Source: Montifringilla adamsi
Taxonomy: Eukaryota; Chordata; Aves; Passeriformes; Passeridae
Reading direction: 5' to 3'
Assembly (NCBI GenBank): GCA_017590115.1
Contig: JAGGNK010006448.1
Span: forward strand, 3,641,987 to 3,705,986
DNA length: 64,000 nucleotides
This document shows positions 1-13,195 of this stretch, in pieces. The position numbers were made by a program, and so were the translations under genes. The notes below the pieces were generated by a model. That model did no database searches. It saw only the letters and a list, made by a program, of their open reading frames with translations, and was not told the DNA's origin. The first letter of the stretch is position 1. Each line of letters opens with the position of its first letter.

Positions 1-2183
1 TTGAGACTGGAGGAGAAGATTAATGTTGGAAATACTAACCTCTCTGTTTCCCTCTCTTCCCTACACAATCCCTTCCTTTTTCTTTCTTTTTCCCTCTCTC
101 CTTCTCCCTCTACTCTCCTCTTTGCCTCTCCTCCCTTGCAACCATAAGCAGGATAAAGGATGCAGCTGAATGTATTCTTAAAGTCCTACACATTTATGTG
201 CTTTCAGTTCAAGTCTGATACTGTGAATTATATCCACTTACACTTTCTTCATGTTGTGAAATTTTATTCAGTTTTTATGGAGTTTTTTAGGTGTTCTTGA
301 TTGACATCTAAAACAGTCTTAATTATTAAAAAGTAGGAAATTTTTTCCTATTTCCATGAAGAATTAAAGCACAGAAGAAATATCTCTTTTGTTTGTAATT
401 CCAAACCCTGGGCCTCAGCCTAAAATTCACTCTTAAACTTTTCTCAGGGTATGCCTGGCAGCGCTCAGTCCCACAGTCTGTTTTCTTTCTGCCTCATTTG
501 TCTTATTTCTGCTTGTATCTGCACACAGAGTCTGTTGTTCTAACAAACAATATGCAGCAAAGTCACTGCATTAGCATAGTTCATATTTCTGCCCAGTCCT
601 GCACAGCTATTATTTCTGCTTCTGACAGCAATTCTTGTCCCTATTTACTACATGAAAAGTAACACACATCAGAATACAGCAGTAAGGTTGCACTTCACAT
701 GCACTTCACACGCTTTTTGTTTACTGTGGACTTTCTGAGCTCTCTGAGCATCAGAAAGGCATTTTCTTCCATGGGAAATACTATGTGATATGTCCTCAAT
801 ACTATTATTGCAAGTAAATATAAGTTCTGGTCTGCTTCCATTCTTTTTAGACAGATCAACACACATAAAGAAGAATGGGCTTTTGATTAGGAGTATTAAC
901 ATGTTAGTAGTGGCAGAATTATCTGTTAAATACTTACGTTTATTTTTTAAACTATCTTTTTTTTGTTACCTGCTATCAAATGGGGACCTGTCTGGCCAGG
1001 AATGTTCAGCTTAATTTTTGTATAACTACAAACTTATGAAAACATTGGCAAAAAATTTAAACAATTGATGTAGGTCTGTGGTTCATGCTTGTAGGTACGT
1101 ATTTAGCTAAGTAGTGCAATTTCTTATAATTAATATTCATTTAGCTCCTAACAAGTACCCTGTATCCATTAGAGATTTGCATATAGCTGACAGCAGTACA
1201 CCATCTTAATTTCCTTGTAAAGGTATATACCAAAAGTACATGAATTAAATAACCCAAATTTTAGATTTTTTTTCCTCTGTGTAAAAATTCTAGCTAATAT
1301 TGGTGATTGGAGCTTTGAACACATGGCCACCCTTTCACTGATTTAAACAAAGAAATATAAAATCAGTGAAGACAGCAGATTGTTTTAATAGCACCTTAAT
1401 ACTAATGCTGATTTTCACTAATCAGTGGATAAAATATCCAAAGAAACCAGAATTTACTATTCTTTAATCAGATTTGAATAAATAAATAAAATTATGTGAG
1501 TATCAAGATCCTAGTTTCTGTATCAAATTACCATGCTTCTTGATCCACTGTAGGCTTTCCCTGTGATCTTGGTAAGTCAGCCTCTGTGTGTATCTGTGTA
1601 TTTTCATATGTGAAACATGGGCAATGTTTCTCTATCTCAAAAAAATTAACTTTTTTGAGACATTTGTGAAAGCAGTGTCCAGATACTGCAAGAAAGGGAA
1701 ACACAGTTAACTGTTAAGATAAAGTGTCATGTTTTGAAATATGCAGGTCTAGATTCTTTAAGATCTACTCTGAGTTAGATGATTATGTGTGATCATTCTC
1801 CATTTATTCAGTGAAGAAAGAAAAGGATATCAAAATGGAGATTCATCTTATTGTAGGATAAAGCCTAAGCTAAGACAGAGAAAGCAAAAGTGCCTTTTGG
1901 AAATGTCTGGAGGAAGGACAGGGTTGTTGAGTGTAATGAGTACCTAGGCAACCAGTTGAGACACTGATATCTGATTTTTAGATATCTAAAAGTGACACAG
2001 TCAGATATCTAACTTCTTGTTCTCTAAAACTACTCTTTCAGAGTTAATTTTTTATATTTTAGTACTAATAATTCCTATTCTAGTCTGGGGTTGCTTGTTT
2101 CCTAAAGGAAAGCATGCTGGGTAAGAGTATTACAGAAATGTTTCATTTTAATTTTTCTTCATTCTTTGACTTGTGTGTTGAAG
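1..2183 (+). other. SCEL: SCEL intron (3' part)
   Basis: This stretch lies upstream of the recognisable LIM-domain exon and I see no other SCEL exon in it, so I read it as intron. It is AT-rich. Positions about 43-140 are a long polypyrimidine tract. A perfect 11-bp inverted repeat sits at 1334-1344/1360-1370. The first half of the LIM domain (first zinc finger) is not visible and must lie upstream of the window. Confidence 0.65.
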
Positions 2184-2286
2184 TGTGAAGTATGTAAGCG
2201 ACCTCTGGAAGATCTAAAAGCAGGAGACAGCATTTGGATTTACAAACAAACTGTGCACTGTGAGCCTTGTTATTCCAAAGTTAAAG
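2184..2286 (+). CDS. SCEL: Sciellin, LIM-domain exon (second zinc finger)
   Basis: The exon encodes 34 residues beginning CEVCKRPLEDLKAGDSIW and continuing to HCEPCYSKVK. The spacing C-x2-C-x21-C-x2-C is that of the second zinc finger of a LIM domain. Sciellin is a cytoplasmic precursor of the cornified envelope of stratified epithelia; its known architecture is a repeat region followed by one C-terminal LIM domain, which fits an exon so close to a stop codon. The acceptor is the AG at 2182-2183 after a T-rich tract; the donor GTAAGG begins at 2287. The exon leaves one base of a codon (phase 1), which joins exactly to the next piece at 3170. The identification rests on the LIM sequence and on SLAIN1 lying next downstream, as in human 13q22. 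Another small LIM protein is possible but less likely. Confidence 0.85.
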
Positions 2287-3169
2287 GTAAGGCACAAGAT
2301 ACATAATACTGAAGGTGGGAAAAACCATTTAGTGAACTTCATTCAAAAGATTTCAATATATGACAAGACAGCTGTTGCTTATGATCATTTGTGTGTACTT
2401 AAACCTTTTCAAAGCATCTATTTCAGTAAGTCTGGGTGCTTAGGATGATATCCAACCCCAGGTTCTAGACACAATTATGCTGTATCTGTGAGGGAGATCT
2501 TGGTCGCACTGCAAGTTCATCTCTTCAGGTCTCTCTGTAGAGTTGTACCTGTGCAATCAATAGAGACACCTAGAGGGGGGCAATGGCACCTTGCCCTGGA
2601 AGAGAGAATAAATTGCAAGGCCATCTGAGAATCAGATTGTTCTACTGAAACAAATAAGACAGGGTGCAGAAGTATTTTCAACTAATGGAGTAATTGTGAC
2701 AAGAGAAGATACAAAATCTATGAAATCATAATGAAGATATTACATGTGATTATGATTCTTACCTCTGTGAGGAGCAAAGTGAGTAAAAAAATGTGCAAGG
2801 CAGGGACAAATAAACATTTTGTTTTATTAATTTTTCTAGAAGTTGCTAGATTTTAAGTCTTCTCTCTTCATGGCAATTATTATTTCACAATACTATAAAT
2901 CAGTATCTCTCTACCAAATTAAGACAAACAAAGATGTAGATGAAATAATCTGATAAAATAGTTATCAACTATGTAATTTTGAGATAAGATCATGTTAACT
3001 AAAATAATATTAAAAATTTGTTTTCTTAAAATACTTTTGTTATTAACTCACCATAAAATCTGATGGGAATGGGGAATTTTGCAAATAATCAGATTGGAAA
3101 ATTAATTGTAGGGCACTTAGAGCATACTGCTTTGCTTGGCATCTCTGACCAATCTTTTCTCTCTTGCAG
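2287..3169 (+). other. SCEL: SCEL last intron
   Basis: This 883-bp GT-AG intron joins the LIM exon to the terminal exon in phase 1. It is AT-rich. I see no recognisable repeat or conserved coding signal in it. Confidence 0.75.
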
Positions 3170-3186
3170 AAAAATGGATCTACTAA
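3170..3186 (+). CDS. SCEL: Sciellin, terminal coding exon
   Basis: The acceptor tctctcttgcag ends at 3169. The single G left by the LIM exon joins the first two bases here to give Glu, followed by Lys-Trp-Ile-Tyr and the stop TAA at 3184-3186. The short K-W-I tail right after the LIM domain matches my recollection of vertebrate sciellin C-termini. Only 17 bases of this exon are coding, so ORF finders miss it. The rest of the exon is 3'UTR. Confidence 0.8.
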
Positions 3187-4805
3187 TTTTGACATACAGA
3201 ACATATGATGAAGAAATTATTATCGTTTAGTTAATTGTATTGGCCTGTTAATTCAAAACACTGTGGGAAATTATTCATTTTTACTGCTGGGAATTCTCTG
3301 AATGAAGTCCTACTGCATGGTCATTAAAAGAATTATTTTAATGAGAATTTAGATGCATTTTCATACACACATTGCAGGAAGCAAAACAAGATATTGGTCA
3401 GTATATTTATAAGATCTGTGAAACCACTAAATTTTATGTAAAATCAATGTAATTTATTCAAATTTTCTGAATGCCAGGACATTCCTACATATTTGTTTTG
3501 AAGGGGCTGTATTCTCTTTTCCTCTAATATAGATCTGTTTACTTAACATAGCATGAATGAGATTCTCATCATCCAGATTAGCCATTTAGAAGCCAGTAAT
3601 TCAGTTTAAACTACTGTTTTTCATGCAGAGGGAAGTGGGTTCATATTGCACCTCCAAGGGGAGACATCAAAATCCAGAGAAAGATTCTCCCCAAATAACT
3701 TAAATTATAAGTTTGAGATGGAACAAATGATTTTTGGAAAATGCATCTCTACTACTGCAGAAGGAATCTGGAGAAAAAATTGCTAGAGGGTTTTAAGAAC
3801 TACCCCACTCCATGTTTGCAATTCTGGTAACTATTTAATCACCATTTTTTTAAGAAGTGCACACTTAATAGTTGCCATGAAATAATGAAATACCTACATT
3901 GCATGACAGTATGTTGTTGTATTTATCTTTCCTACTTTTATTAAACTGACTGTCAAAACACTTCGGATGGATTCATCTTGCCTAAATTTATACATCTACA
4001 GTGTAGATTTCTGTTTCTGAGTTATTCTATCTTATTGAATTGACTTATTCTATCTTATATAGAGAAGGAAACATTTGTAAGAAGCAATTCAATTGGTCAG
4101 ATTGCAAACATCTATTTTACTGTGACATTAATCAATGTACATCTTTACTACCATGGTTTGCAAAGGAACCTGGAATGAGCAGCTCAGATTTCTAGACATC
4201 TACACTATGTCAGTTACACTCCTTCCTTTGAGACTACAGTGAAGCCTTTTTTTTTTCCTTTTGGAGAGAATATAAGTATTGAAACTGAAAGAAGAATTCA
4301 TGCTTTGTTATAATATGTTGTCTAAAATAATCAATAGTTCAGTAGCTTACAGGACAGACAAAGGTATTGACTACTAGTCTTTGTCACGAGATGCTTTAGA
4401 TTATGGTTTATTCAGAATGGGCTTTTCTTCCTTACATCTCAGTTTAAAAGGACTTCCTGGACATGACAAAGACAGAGTTAGTGTTTGGAGGCTGCTGGAC
4501 CTAGGCAAGAGCTTAAAAGCATGCAAAGTATTAAAGCCATAGGTTAATAACAGACTGGTGAGTGGCTGTCTTGGTCGAACTCCCTCTCCTTGACTGCACA
4601 TTTCATAGGGGAGGCAGGAGGTCTGGATGTCTGTGTAATTTAAACCACTGGGCCTGCAGCTGAGTAAGTATGTTGTCTGGCTTAAAGGATGTTCAGACTG
4701 ATTATGCAATGGAGACATGAGACAGCAGATATTTTGTTTTGTTAATTTTATGAATATCTTATTAATTAATGTCAGTAACTCTAATAAATCTTTAGTTATT
4801 GATAA
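3187..4805 (+). other. SCEL: SCEL 3'UTR (probable extent)
   Basis: This is non-coding, AT-rich sequence after the sciellin stop. Its end is placed by the AATAAA at 4783-4788. A weaker ATTAAA at 3323-3328 could give a much shorter UTR of about 160 bases. Positions 4022-4035 and 4045-4058 are identical 14-base direct repeats (ttattctatcttat). No transcript evidence is available from the sequence alone. Confidence 0.4.
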
Positions 4806-4830
4806 TTTTTCTGGTGTGTGTCTCTTGCTG
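4783..4830 (+). terminator. SCEL: Candidate poly(A) site of SCEL
   Basis: A canonical AATAAA (4783-4788) is followed about 25 bases later by a GT-rich tract (ctggtgtgtgtctct), the usual layout of a vertebrate cleavage and polyadenylation site. The ATTAAA at 3323-3328 is the alternative; it lacks a comparably clear GT-rich element. Confidence 0.4.
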
Positions 4831-7800
4831 ATGACATGTCCTAGTTAAACTATAATTGTTAAAACTCTGTGCTTTACCAGTAAACAATGGTACAGTGGGG
4901 TAAAAAAAATACTGGCAAAATTTTAACATCACAAATTTGGTCCTGTTGAGAGACCAACACTTACTGCTAAAGCCCAGTTATAATGGAAGATGTTAGACAT
5001 TCATTTAAGCCAGAACATTAGAATCTAGGACTTCCTAGTGTTTGAGGGGATGAGAGATTTCAGTTCACTCCCCCAGAGACCAGGAGCTCTGGATGAAAAT
5101 ATCTGCTACTTAAATGCACACTGACAGAGAAGTAGCAATAAGAAACAATAAATAATAATTCTGTGCTCATTAAGTCATCCTTACTGTACAGCCCTGGTAA
5201 TTTTGCCATGTGTTTTTTTGTTATTTTTTATTATATGTTGTAAGTTGGCTAAGAAGAAACATCAGGTTTGTGATTTACCGTATCTGGAAGAGCAGTACTC
5301 ATTAAGAAAAATCATATTAACATCTCAATACCAATGTATCAAAACTTAAATGTTTTTTGTCCTTTTTGCATATCATTAGCCTGTGGTGTTTCATTTCCCT
5401 TTGACTAGTCCTTCCATGAAACAATCCAAATGAAGAGTTTGCTGGCAGCTGTTTTAATGAACGTGTTATCTTCAATAATGCATTAAATTAGACTGAAAAG
5501 CTGTATTGAGAGATGATGTACTAAATTATGTGGGGGTTTGTGATTCATCAGGCCCATTTTTTCAGTGTGTAATGGATACTTTATTTTACAAAGCTGGGGC
5601 ATTGCTCTACGGAGAGGGGAATCAAGCAATCAGAGGAAAGGAGTGAAATAATGCATATAATGCATATTGATGCATTTAAATATGTAGATTGCTTCAAAAC
5701 TACTGATACTTACAAGAACAAGGAATGTCATAAGAACATCTTTGCAGTGTTAATATATTCTGTTTATGCTGTGTAGGGTTCCAGAGAACGCTCAGCCTGA
5801 GCATCCCTTTCTATCAGTGCTTGACAGAGAGTGGTAAACATCTGTAACACTGCCCCCTCATCCTCTTCCTCTTGAAATAAAGATCTGTGTCAGTTTGACA
5901 AGACACACTCTGTTACTTCACAGAGTCTCCTTACCTTGGCTTGTAAAAAACATCAAATGGATCTCGCATTTAGTCCATAGGTTACCCCTGTTCCTTGCTT
6001 CTTCCTATAGGGATGTGTGTACTGTTGTGATAGCTTCAGGTGTTCAGTTTATTTACTCACAACAATAAGGTCAGAACTCTGCTACTCTGCTTGCCTTCCT
6101 TGATACTTGATGTTTTAACATAATCTCATTGTTTAGAATGAAAAGTACCCACTTGGTTGGTTTTGCTCTCTGATCATACTTGAACATTGTTCATTGTAGC
6201 TACTCCATACACCAGGAGGTGATTTAAGCTTTCAGACTAGTTGATGCCAGACTACAAGGGAGAAATGCCTCCTTTTCTTCCTTCTGCTGCATCACAACAC
6301 CTCTCTTTTCTTCACAGCAGCAGACACATCCATAATTCCATAAAGGCAAAGGATAAAGAGACTAAATACATAGGTAGGTTTGATGTGCCAAAGTCTGAAA
6401 TTGTTGACCAGAATAGCTCTGTTTAGCTGCTTAATTGTTGCAGAACAGCTGAGTTCTTAAACTGATAAGGTCCGTCTTTGACTTCAAAGGCCTCCCCTTC
6501 TGTTTTGTGCTTTGCCTGGTCTGAGCAACTCAACTCTAATATCATCAGCAAAACTAGGACTTACAAACATTCCTTGCATTACATAGAGAAGAATCTGCAG
6601 GTATTCTCAAATATGTTTGGCACAATCTGCTAAAATGAGACCTTCTTGAACACCTCAATAACTACCACCTTTTAAAACCATGGAGATTATGTTCTCTGAG
6701 CAGAGGAACTGGGCCCAGAAAACGGGAGTGCCAAGTTCAATGTCTCCCCCAACATACCTAAGCAGGTGGTGTAACACAGTGGTGTTTGTGGAATAAACAA
6801 GATGTTCCTGGTAGTCTTTTTGCCACATTCCCTGCCCAGAGCAGGCTGGATCCTTATGGCCCATGTTCCACTGGATAGCCACACTGCTTGCACATTCATT
6901 ATATGCTTATTGATACCTCAGGAATGACTCCGGAACAAAAAATACACTGTCTTGGGACCAAAGACCAAATCCTGGAATTTCATCATCTCATACAAGTGGT
7001 CTAATTAAGAATTAAAAGCAGTGCCAATGATCAGAAGGGTTGTCTACATTCAGATTTGGCTTGAGTAGGACAGTGAGAGAATGAAATTTTGGGGAGTTTC
7101 ATCTGAAGACTATTACAAATACAGATTTATATGATAATCTCTTCTAAGCCTTAGTGTTTTCTTTGCCTTTCCAGCCTCTGAGCCCTTTTGGACAGGAACT
7201 CCAATTTGTGCAGTGTCCAGCACAGTGGTGGCCTCTGGGTGGTACTGCTGCACCTGTATGAATGACCCAAGAAAAATTCAGAGTTTCCCTCCCTTTCCAA
7301 GAAAGCTGCTTGGAAATGGAATATTTTTTCATGGGGTTTTTATAACTGTGTCAGTTATAAATTGACAGCTACAGCATTGTAGGTTGTGCCAGGACTTAAA
7401 AGTGGCTGGTTTGGTCCTGTTAGAATCAATATCTGAATATAATCATGCCAAAAGCACTTGTCTGAATCTTGGCTTTGCTGTGCAGTCATCAGACATCTGT
7501 TTAGGGAGCTTAGACAGCTATTGTGGTCAAAACAATTGGCAGCCAACATTTTGAAACTACTTACTCAGGAAAAAAAGAAGACACAATCAATTCTGGAAAG
7601 AAAGGACAAACTTCTGTCATTCAAGCCATTTTTGCATGTTTAAATACTAAAAGAAGCAGAAAACGGAGAAAACATTATGAAAAAGATGAAAGCATTATGC
7701 AAATAAGTCAATTAAGGAATTTTAACAGTACAAGTGTTGTAAACAATGGTGCCATTGAAATTAATAGTCAAACTTGACTAAGATGAATATTCCAGAAAAC

Positions 7801-8954
7801 ACTGGTCTGTCTTCACATCTTCTGGTTCCTCCAGGGAGTTTCCACCCACAGAACTTTGAATTATATTATCCCTGTATGTAGTTCAAATCTTGGAATTAAG
7901 AATGAGAATCCAGCTAACCATAGTTGTAGCATTGTAATTTCAAATAGCCAAATAGTTAAACAGTATTTGGGAAATCTACAGAAGTATGGGACTGCTAATG
8001 CATTTGAACACTGTTTTTAGCTGTTTTCACAATTGATAATGCATTTGAGCATTGACTTTATCCATTTGCCCAAGCAACATATGTGAAAGTAACAGAAAAG
8101 CCTTTTGAACAAAACACCAGTTTTCTCAGAGTAAAATTCTGTCTGGGAGCAAGCATACCAGTTCTGACATGACTGACATCTGTGGAAAACTGAAGGACAA
8201 AATCTGGGAAGGAGCAATGTTTTTTTCTGCCTCTTCCAGTCTAGTGAGAGACATCCCAGATACCCAGGCAGAGGAGGGCATATGCTTTGAGAACTGGGGT
8301 TTCTCGGTTTTAATCTGGAGATCACCAGGACTATTTAAAAACTCCCCTGCCTTCTAATTCAGAATCAGAATCTCCTCGGTAGAAACATATGAAACAGGGA
8401 ATGAAGATAGCAGGGACTTTGCTTCTCATGATGAAATTGGAACAAACACAAGGAAAAGATCTAGCTAAGAAGAATACACTCCTTTAGTAATACCACAATT
8501 CATGCACCCTTCATCAATCCAGTGAATGTACTCAAGAAATACTTTTACTGTACTGCATTTCTTCTATTTCCAGATTGCCCCAGAAAGGGCTGATTTTAGA
8601 TCAGCTCTCCTCCAGCCCTGGAAGTGTGTCCAGCACACTGCACAACTCAAGGATGGACAAAAGGGACCCAGAGGGAGTAAGACTGATAGATCCATCACTG
8701 CCTGTGATAGACCCATCACTACTCAGACCCAGGAGTTCTGGCATGGCAGGAGGAAGGGCAAGGGGTTTTATGCCAGCCTAGTGATGTTGCAGCAAAGATC
8801 TCAAGTACTCTGCAAGTTATACAGTTTATGGAACAGTGGGTCCAGGAAAAAATGTTTGGATGCAAGTTTTCTAACTGTAACTAAATTACTTTCTAGGTAT
8901 CTCTGCCATTTTATTGTATCTTTTGTGATTCAGTGGGTTATAGATAGTGCAAGG

Positions 8955-8982
8955 ACAAGTTTTTACACACAAGTTTTTACAT
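8955..8982. repeat. 14-bp tandem duplication
   Basis: Two adjacent copies of acaagtttttacac (the second ends in t) lie here. It is a local slippage-type duplication with no evident function. Confidence 0.8.
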
Positions 8983-10030
8983 GCTATTTTTACAGGCTTT
9001 TTTCTTTTTTCTATCCCACTTGACAGTAAAACATAAATGATTAAAATAAATTACACAGTCATCAAAGACTCTTTCTCGACCAAACTGAACCTGGATGAAA
9101 GTTCAGGTATCTATTTTTTTTAACCATTCCCTATCTGAAAAGCTAACATGCCCACTTTGACACAAGAAAAGCCTTTCCAGCAACTGCAAATTTTCCATGC
9201 TCCTTTGACATGGTGCCTCTCAGATGTGCCTTCTCAAACACAATGACTGATGGACTGAGGGGGTTTTGTATGATTTAATTTTTTTCCTACATACATCACA
9301 TAACCAATGCTAAGCACATTGCTGTTTATTTTTTTAGGATGATAACTTCTAAACCACTTTGCAGTATCATAAACTTTTGAGTCTGTTGGACTACACTTAC
9401 TAACATTTTGCAAACTGTAAAAATCACTTATGTATCCACATGATGGACTTGCTAACATGGATAGTAATTTTTTTCCACTTTTTTGCAAAGTTGGTGAATG
9501 TCTTCAATCTCTTTCCCCAACTATGCAAATAGACAAAAAGTAAAGATGACAGAAGATGAATAAAAGGAAAAAAAATAAAAAAGAAAAAATCATAACCAGG
9601 ATTAGATGATTCCTATAATCATGTTATCAGGAAATAAGGCATTTTTCCTGAATCAACTGCCACTGTTCCCTGAAGATAAGTCAAGCTGAAATCTGGAGTC
9701 TTGGCACAAGGTGTGTCATAGATTTTTAGCCTCCTGGAGAGAAGTTGTATTTCTGTCATTGTGATCTTCAGCACTTCACAGTCAAACAGTATTTCAAAAA
9801 CTTTACTTTTAGATGATCAGCACATTTATTGACAACCTTGAACACAACATCTCCCCCTCAACCTTCTCCTTCTTATTCATCAGTGGTAAACCAAATTATA
9901 TTCTCCAATATACTTGTATACTTGAGACAATGTAAATATTCAAACTTCTTTGAAAGTCTAATTAGTCTTTGTTATCGATGAAGATCATTAGAAAGAAACC
10001 ATCCTGATTTGCAAGATTCAGCCTGATGCT

Positions 10031-10051
10031 TTCTGTTTATAATAAACAGAA
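10031..10051. repeat. 21-bp near-palindrome
   Basis: Arms ttctgtttat and ataaacagaa flank a single base. It contains TGTTTAT, a forkhead-like core, in both orientations. Function unknown. Confidence 0.8.
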
Positions 10052-11123
10052 GGGATGGGAAGGCGGGGAGGGAAAAGAGTCTAAAGCATTTGAAAGTCAG
10101 AGTGATTTGATAACAATCAAATAACAACCCCTTGAACAAGAGCTGTCATGGCTAATTCTGTCTAGATGAATCTACAAACTAGCAGACCCTAAGTTTAATT
10201 CACAGACTATCTCTGGATACCATAAGCACTGGAGCAATTTGAGCTCACTGAAATGATGCAATTTTGGATTTGTTCTTATAGTAAATCCATTCTAATGGTG
10301 ATTACAATGTACTTCAATTTAATATTAATTAAATTAGGAAAAAACCCATAGGAACCATGGTAGTTCAGAGAAGGAAACTGTATAAAAAAAGAGAAAGTCA
10401 ACTAGCATGAAATTAGCAACAGCTAGGAAGTCAATATGTTTGCAAGACATACTGAGAATGAAGAATCCATGCTGTAACTTTAGGATAAAGTGTTTAATTG
10501 CTCAAATAATGCAGAGTAAATGTATACATTTAACAAAAACAATAGGTCTAGGCAGTATCCATTCAAAACCTCCATGGCAGCTCAAGTGTGACATTGTTGA
10601 ACTTCTCACAAACACTTACCCTACCAATCAAAGCAGGCTTGAGCCAAACAAATTGGAAGCATTAGCTGGGATATCAGCCTTGAAAAACCCACGAAAACTG
10701 CTCTGGCTAACTACATTTCATTTAGTCTTATTTTTTTATCAAGCCAATTTGTACAAATTGGAATAAATAACAGAATACAGAAGCATCTGGATATGTATGG
10801 AGACTGGAGGAGAGTCTGCACAGGTTTTTTAAAGCAGGGCATGCTCATGAATATATGAGTGTTTCTGAAGAAGCCAATATGCTTTTGGTTAAGCTGATTT
10901 CTTTAACTGAGAACATTTGGCTTTATAAGAAAACATGGAGTGAGAATAGAAAGAAAACAATGGGTTAGAAAATTCCGTTTTCGTTACGGAGTGAGACAGG
11001 AAACAATGGGAGGTTTGGCCCGATTTCTGTGGAGATAAGGCTATATAAATTAGGGCTTGTCAGCTGGGAAGAGAAGTATCTAAATTTTATATAGTCATGA
11101 ATGACAAAGAGAAGCTGAATAGA

Positions 11124-11139
11124 GAATGATTAATCATTC
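11124..11139. repeat. 16-bp perfect palindrome GAATGATTAATCATTC
   Basis: The sequence equals its own reverse complement. The central TGATTAATCA contains two opposed homeodomain-type cores, so a dimeric homeodomain site is possible; this is inference only. Confidence 0.8.
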
Positions 11140-12994
11140 CGTCTTTCTCAGAAAATCAGAACTAAGGGGCACCCAATCAAATTACTAAGCAGCAGATTTA
11201 AAGCAGATAATAAGAAGTAGTTTTTCTAACAATACATTATTAAATTGCAGCTCTAATTGCCACAGGGGGTTGTAGAGCCCTAGTGTTTAAATGGCTTAAA
11301 AATGGGTCTCAGCAAATGGAATATTATTACACATTAGTTGCTATCAAAATTAAATGATCCAGATGTCCTGATTCAATGACTTCTGAAAGAGGGAAAATAT
11401 CCCTCAATATTTTTCTTGTTTCTGAGATATTTTCCTTACAAAGCTACTATCAGCCCTTGCTAAAGGCAGAATACTGGATAGAAGGGACTTCTGCTGGCAT
11501 GATAGTGGCTCTATTTTTATAAAACTAGTTTCACAGTCATTTTTCAGACTGGAACTGCACACTTTAAAATAATCTCACAAGACTTGGGAGTTTACTGTCC
11601 GTGCTCTGACCTTATTGTCACACATCTTTTGTATAGCCCAGACTGGATTACAGCAATTAATTCTTTACTGAAAGGCAGATCCAGCCTGCAGTTATTGCAG
11701 CATAAAGCAACAAGCTTATTACCAGGAAAGAGCAGATGGGATTTGCGGACTTCCTGCTTCTTTGTTCTCTGCATCGACGCCCTATTAGTGACTACACTGA
11801 TTCAGAAATTCCTACCATAGGGTACTGTGTAAGTAGAATTCTATAGTAGATTTCCACTGATTTAGGGCATATAATTTCTCAAGTCCAGGAGTAACAGGAT
11901 TCATGGGCACTTTAGGATGTTTGGGGTTGGTGTTAGATACATTTTATCAATGCCTTAAAAAAAGAATGGAACCATCAAGCCTTCAGTGTGGTTTATAAAG
12001 TGCTGATGAAGTTCTGGGTTTATCAAACTTATCATCTATAACTGGCATACTGAATGGAACTCATTAACAATTTATCAGTAATGTCAATATTGGGAGGAGA
12101 GTAATTTATGTTTAAAAACCCAAACAATTAGGTTAACTATTTGAATTACTAAGATCTTCAAATCATCTTTGCAGTATTCAAACTGACCAGCCTGAAAACC
12201 ATGGGACAGTGTATTCATCAACATACATTTCACCTGCCAGCACCTCTGTGCGAAGCTATGTTATTGGTGGAATTACGTGTAAGTGAAATTACAAGTACAC
12301 TTAAAATAGAGCATCAAATACAACACACTGAAATGCATTTTTACCCTTTACTAAATCCAGGAAACACCTGAAAAAGACAGAGTCTCTCACACTGACTGTG
12401 AGCATGGTAGCTGAATTATGCACAACTTTAAGCTGCTTTCTACCCATACTACTGGGTATCTCAATTAAGAAGTCCCAGTCAAGGAGGAGCCAATCTCTGG
12501 ACCGTCTTCTTGGTGATATGATGTCTGTGATCAATGCATCTGTCTGGAAAAGATGCATTTGTACCCATGCTATGGCACGATGCTGAGTCCTAAGCTTTTT
12601 CTCTTTGGCAACTGAGTTCTGAAATGAATGCCTGCAGCAACATTTGTGTAGGTGGCACAAACAGTAGAGGGCATTTGAAAATTTTCAACTGCTTGAACTG
12701 ATAACTGAGGACAAGCATTCCCATGGTGACTCTTAAGATCCTGTGCTATGATGCTACATGCTCTACCCTGTCTTCAAATGTGTCTCCTGATTCCAAACTG
12801 GTGTCTGCATCAATATATTTTTAGTGATGCAATATCCAGACCACACTGTCATGTTCCTGTTCTGACAACTGAGAATTTCAGATACCCATTTACTGGTTAT
12901 TTTTGCTGGTCCACTAAAAGACTTTGCATCCTTAGTTCAAATAGTTCAAATTGAAAAAAAAAAATCCTCCATTTTGAATATCTTTTGAGTATTT

Positions 12995-13195
12995 CACAGA
13001 ATCATCAAGGTTGGAAGACACCTTCAAGATCATTTAGTCCAACCATCAACCTGGCACCACTATTATCACCCCTAAACCATATCCCAAACTGCCACATCCA
13101 GACACCTCTTGAATGCTTCCAGAGACAGTGGTTTCACCACCTACATGGAAAACTTATTGCAGTGCTTAACTACTCTTTCAGTGGAAAAAAAAAAG
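12995..13195 (-). mobile_element. CR1 LINE, 3'-end fragment
   Basis: The plus strand reads cacagaatcatcaaggttgg and continues through the typical CR1 3' region (the 'aagatcatttagtccaacc' and 'ccacatccagacacctcttg' segments, then 'tttcagtg'). This is the reverse complement of the sense strand of avian CR1 3' ends, so the element lies on the minus strand. It is truncated at its 5' side, as most CR1 copies are, and diverged. Confidence 0.85.

Larger units (their letters stand above)
4831..12994. other. Intergenic region between SCEL and SLAIN1
   Basis: This is AT-rich DNA without a supportable gene; the open frames present (up to about 165 codons near 8526-9023) lack coding character or recognisable domains. 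Small features are three ATGCAT copies at 5651-5675, a 14-bp tandem duplication at 8955-8982, a 21-bp near-palindrome at 10031-10051 and a 16-bp perfect palindrome at 11124-11139. The stretches around 5380-5720 and 10180-10340 are rich in homeodomain-type TAAT/ATTA words and look like candidate conserved non-coding elements, but only cross-species alignment could show this. Confidence 0.6.

Noticed and set aside
4401..4718. 105-codon minus-strand frame within the probable SCEL 3'UTR
   Set aside because: No recognisable motif; rich in Ser, Leu and Pro as expected from antisense chance frames.
8526..9023. 165-codon plus-strand frame in the intergenic region
   Set aside because: No domain or splice context is recognisable, its composition matches the surroundings and it includes a 14-bp slippage repeat. 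It looks like a chance frame.
10407..10766. 119-codon plus-strand frame
   Set aside because: No family resemblance or splice signals that would link it to a gene; chance length for AT-rich DNA of this amount.
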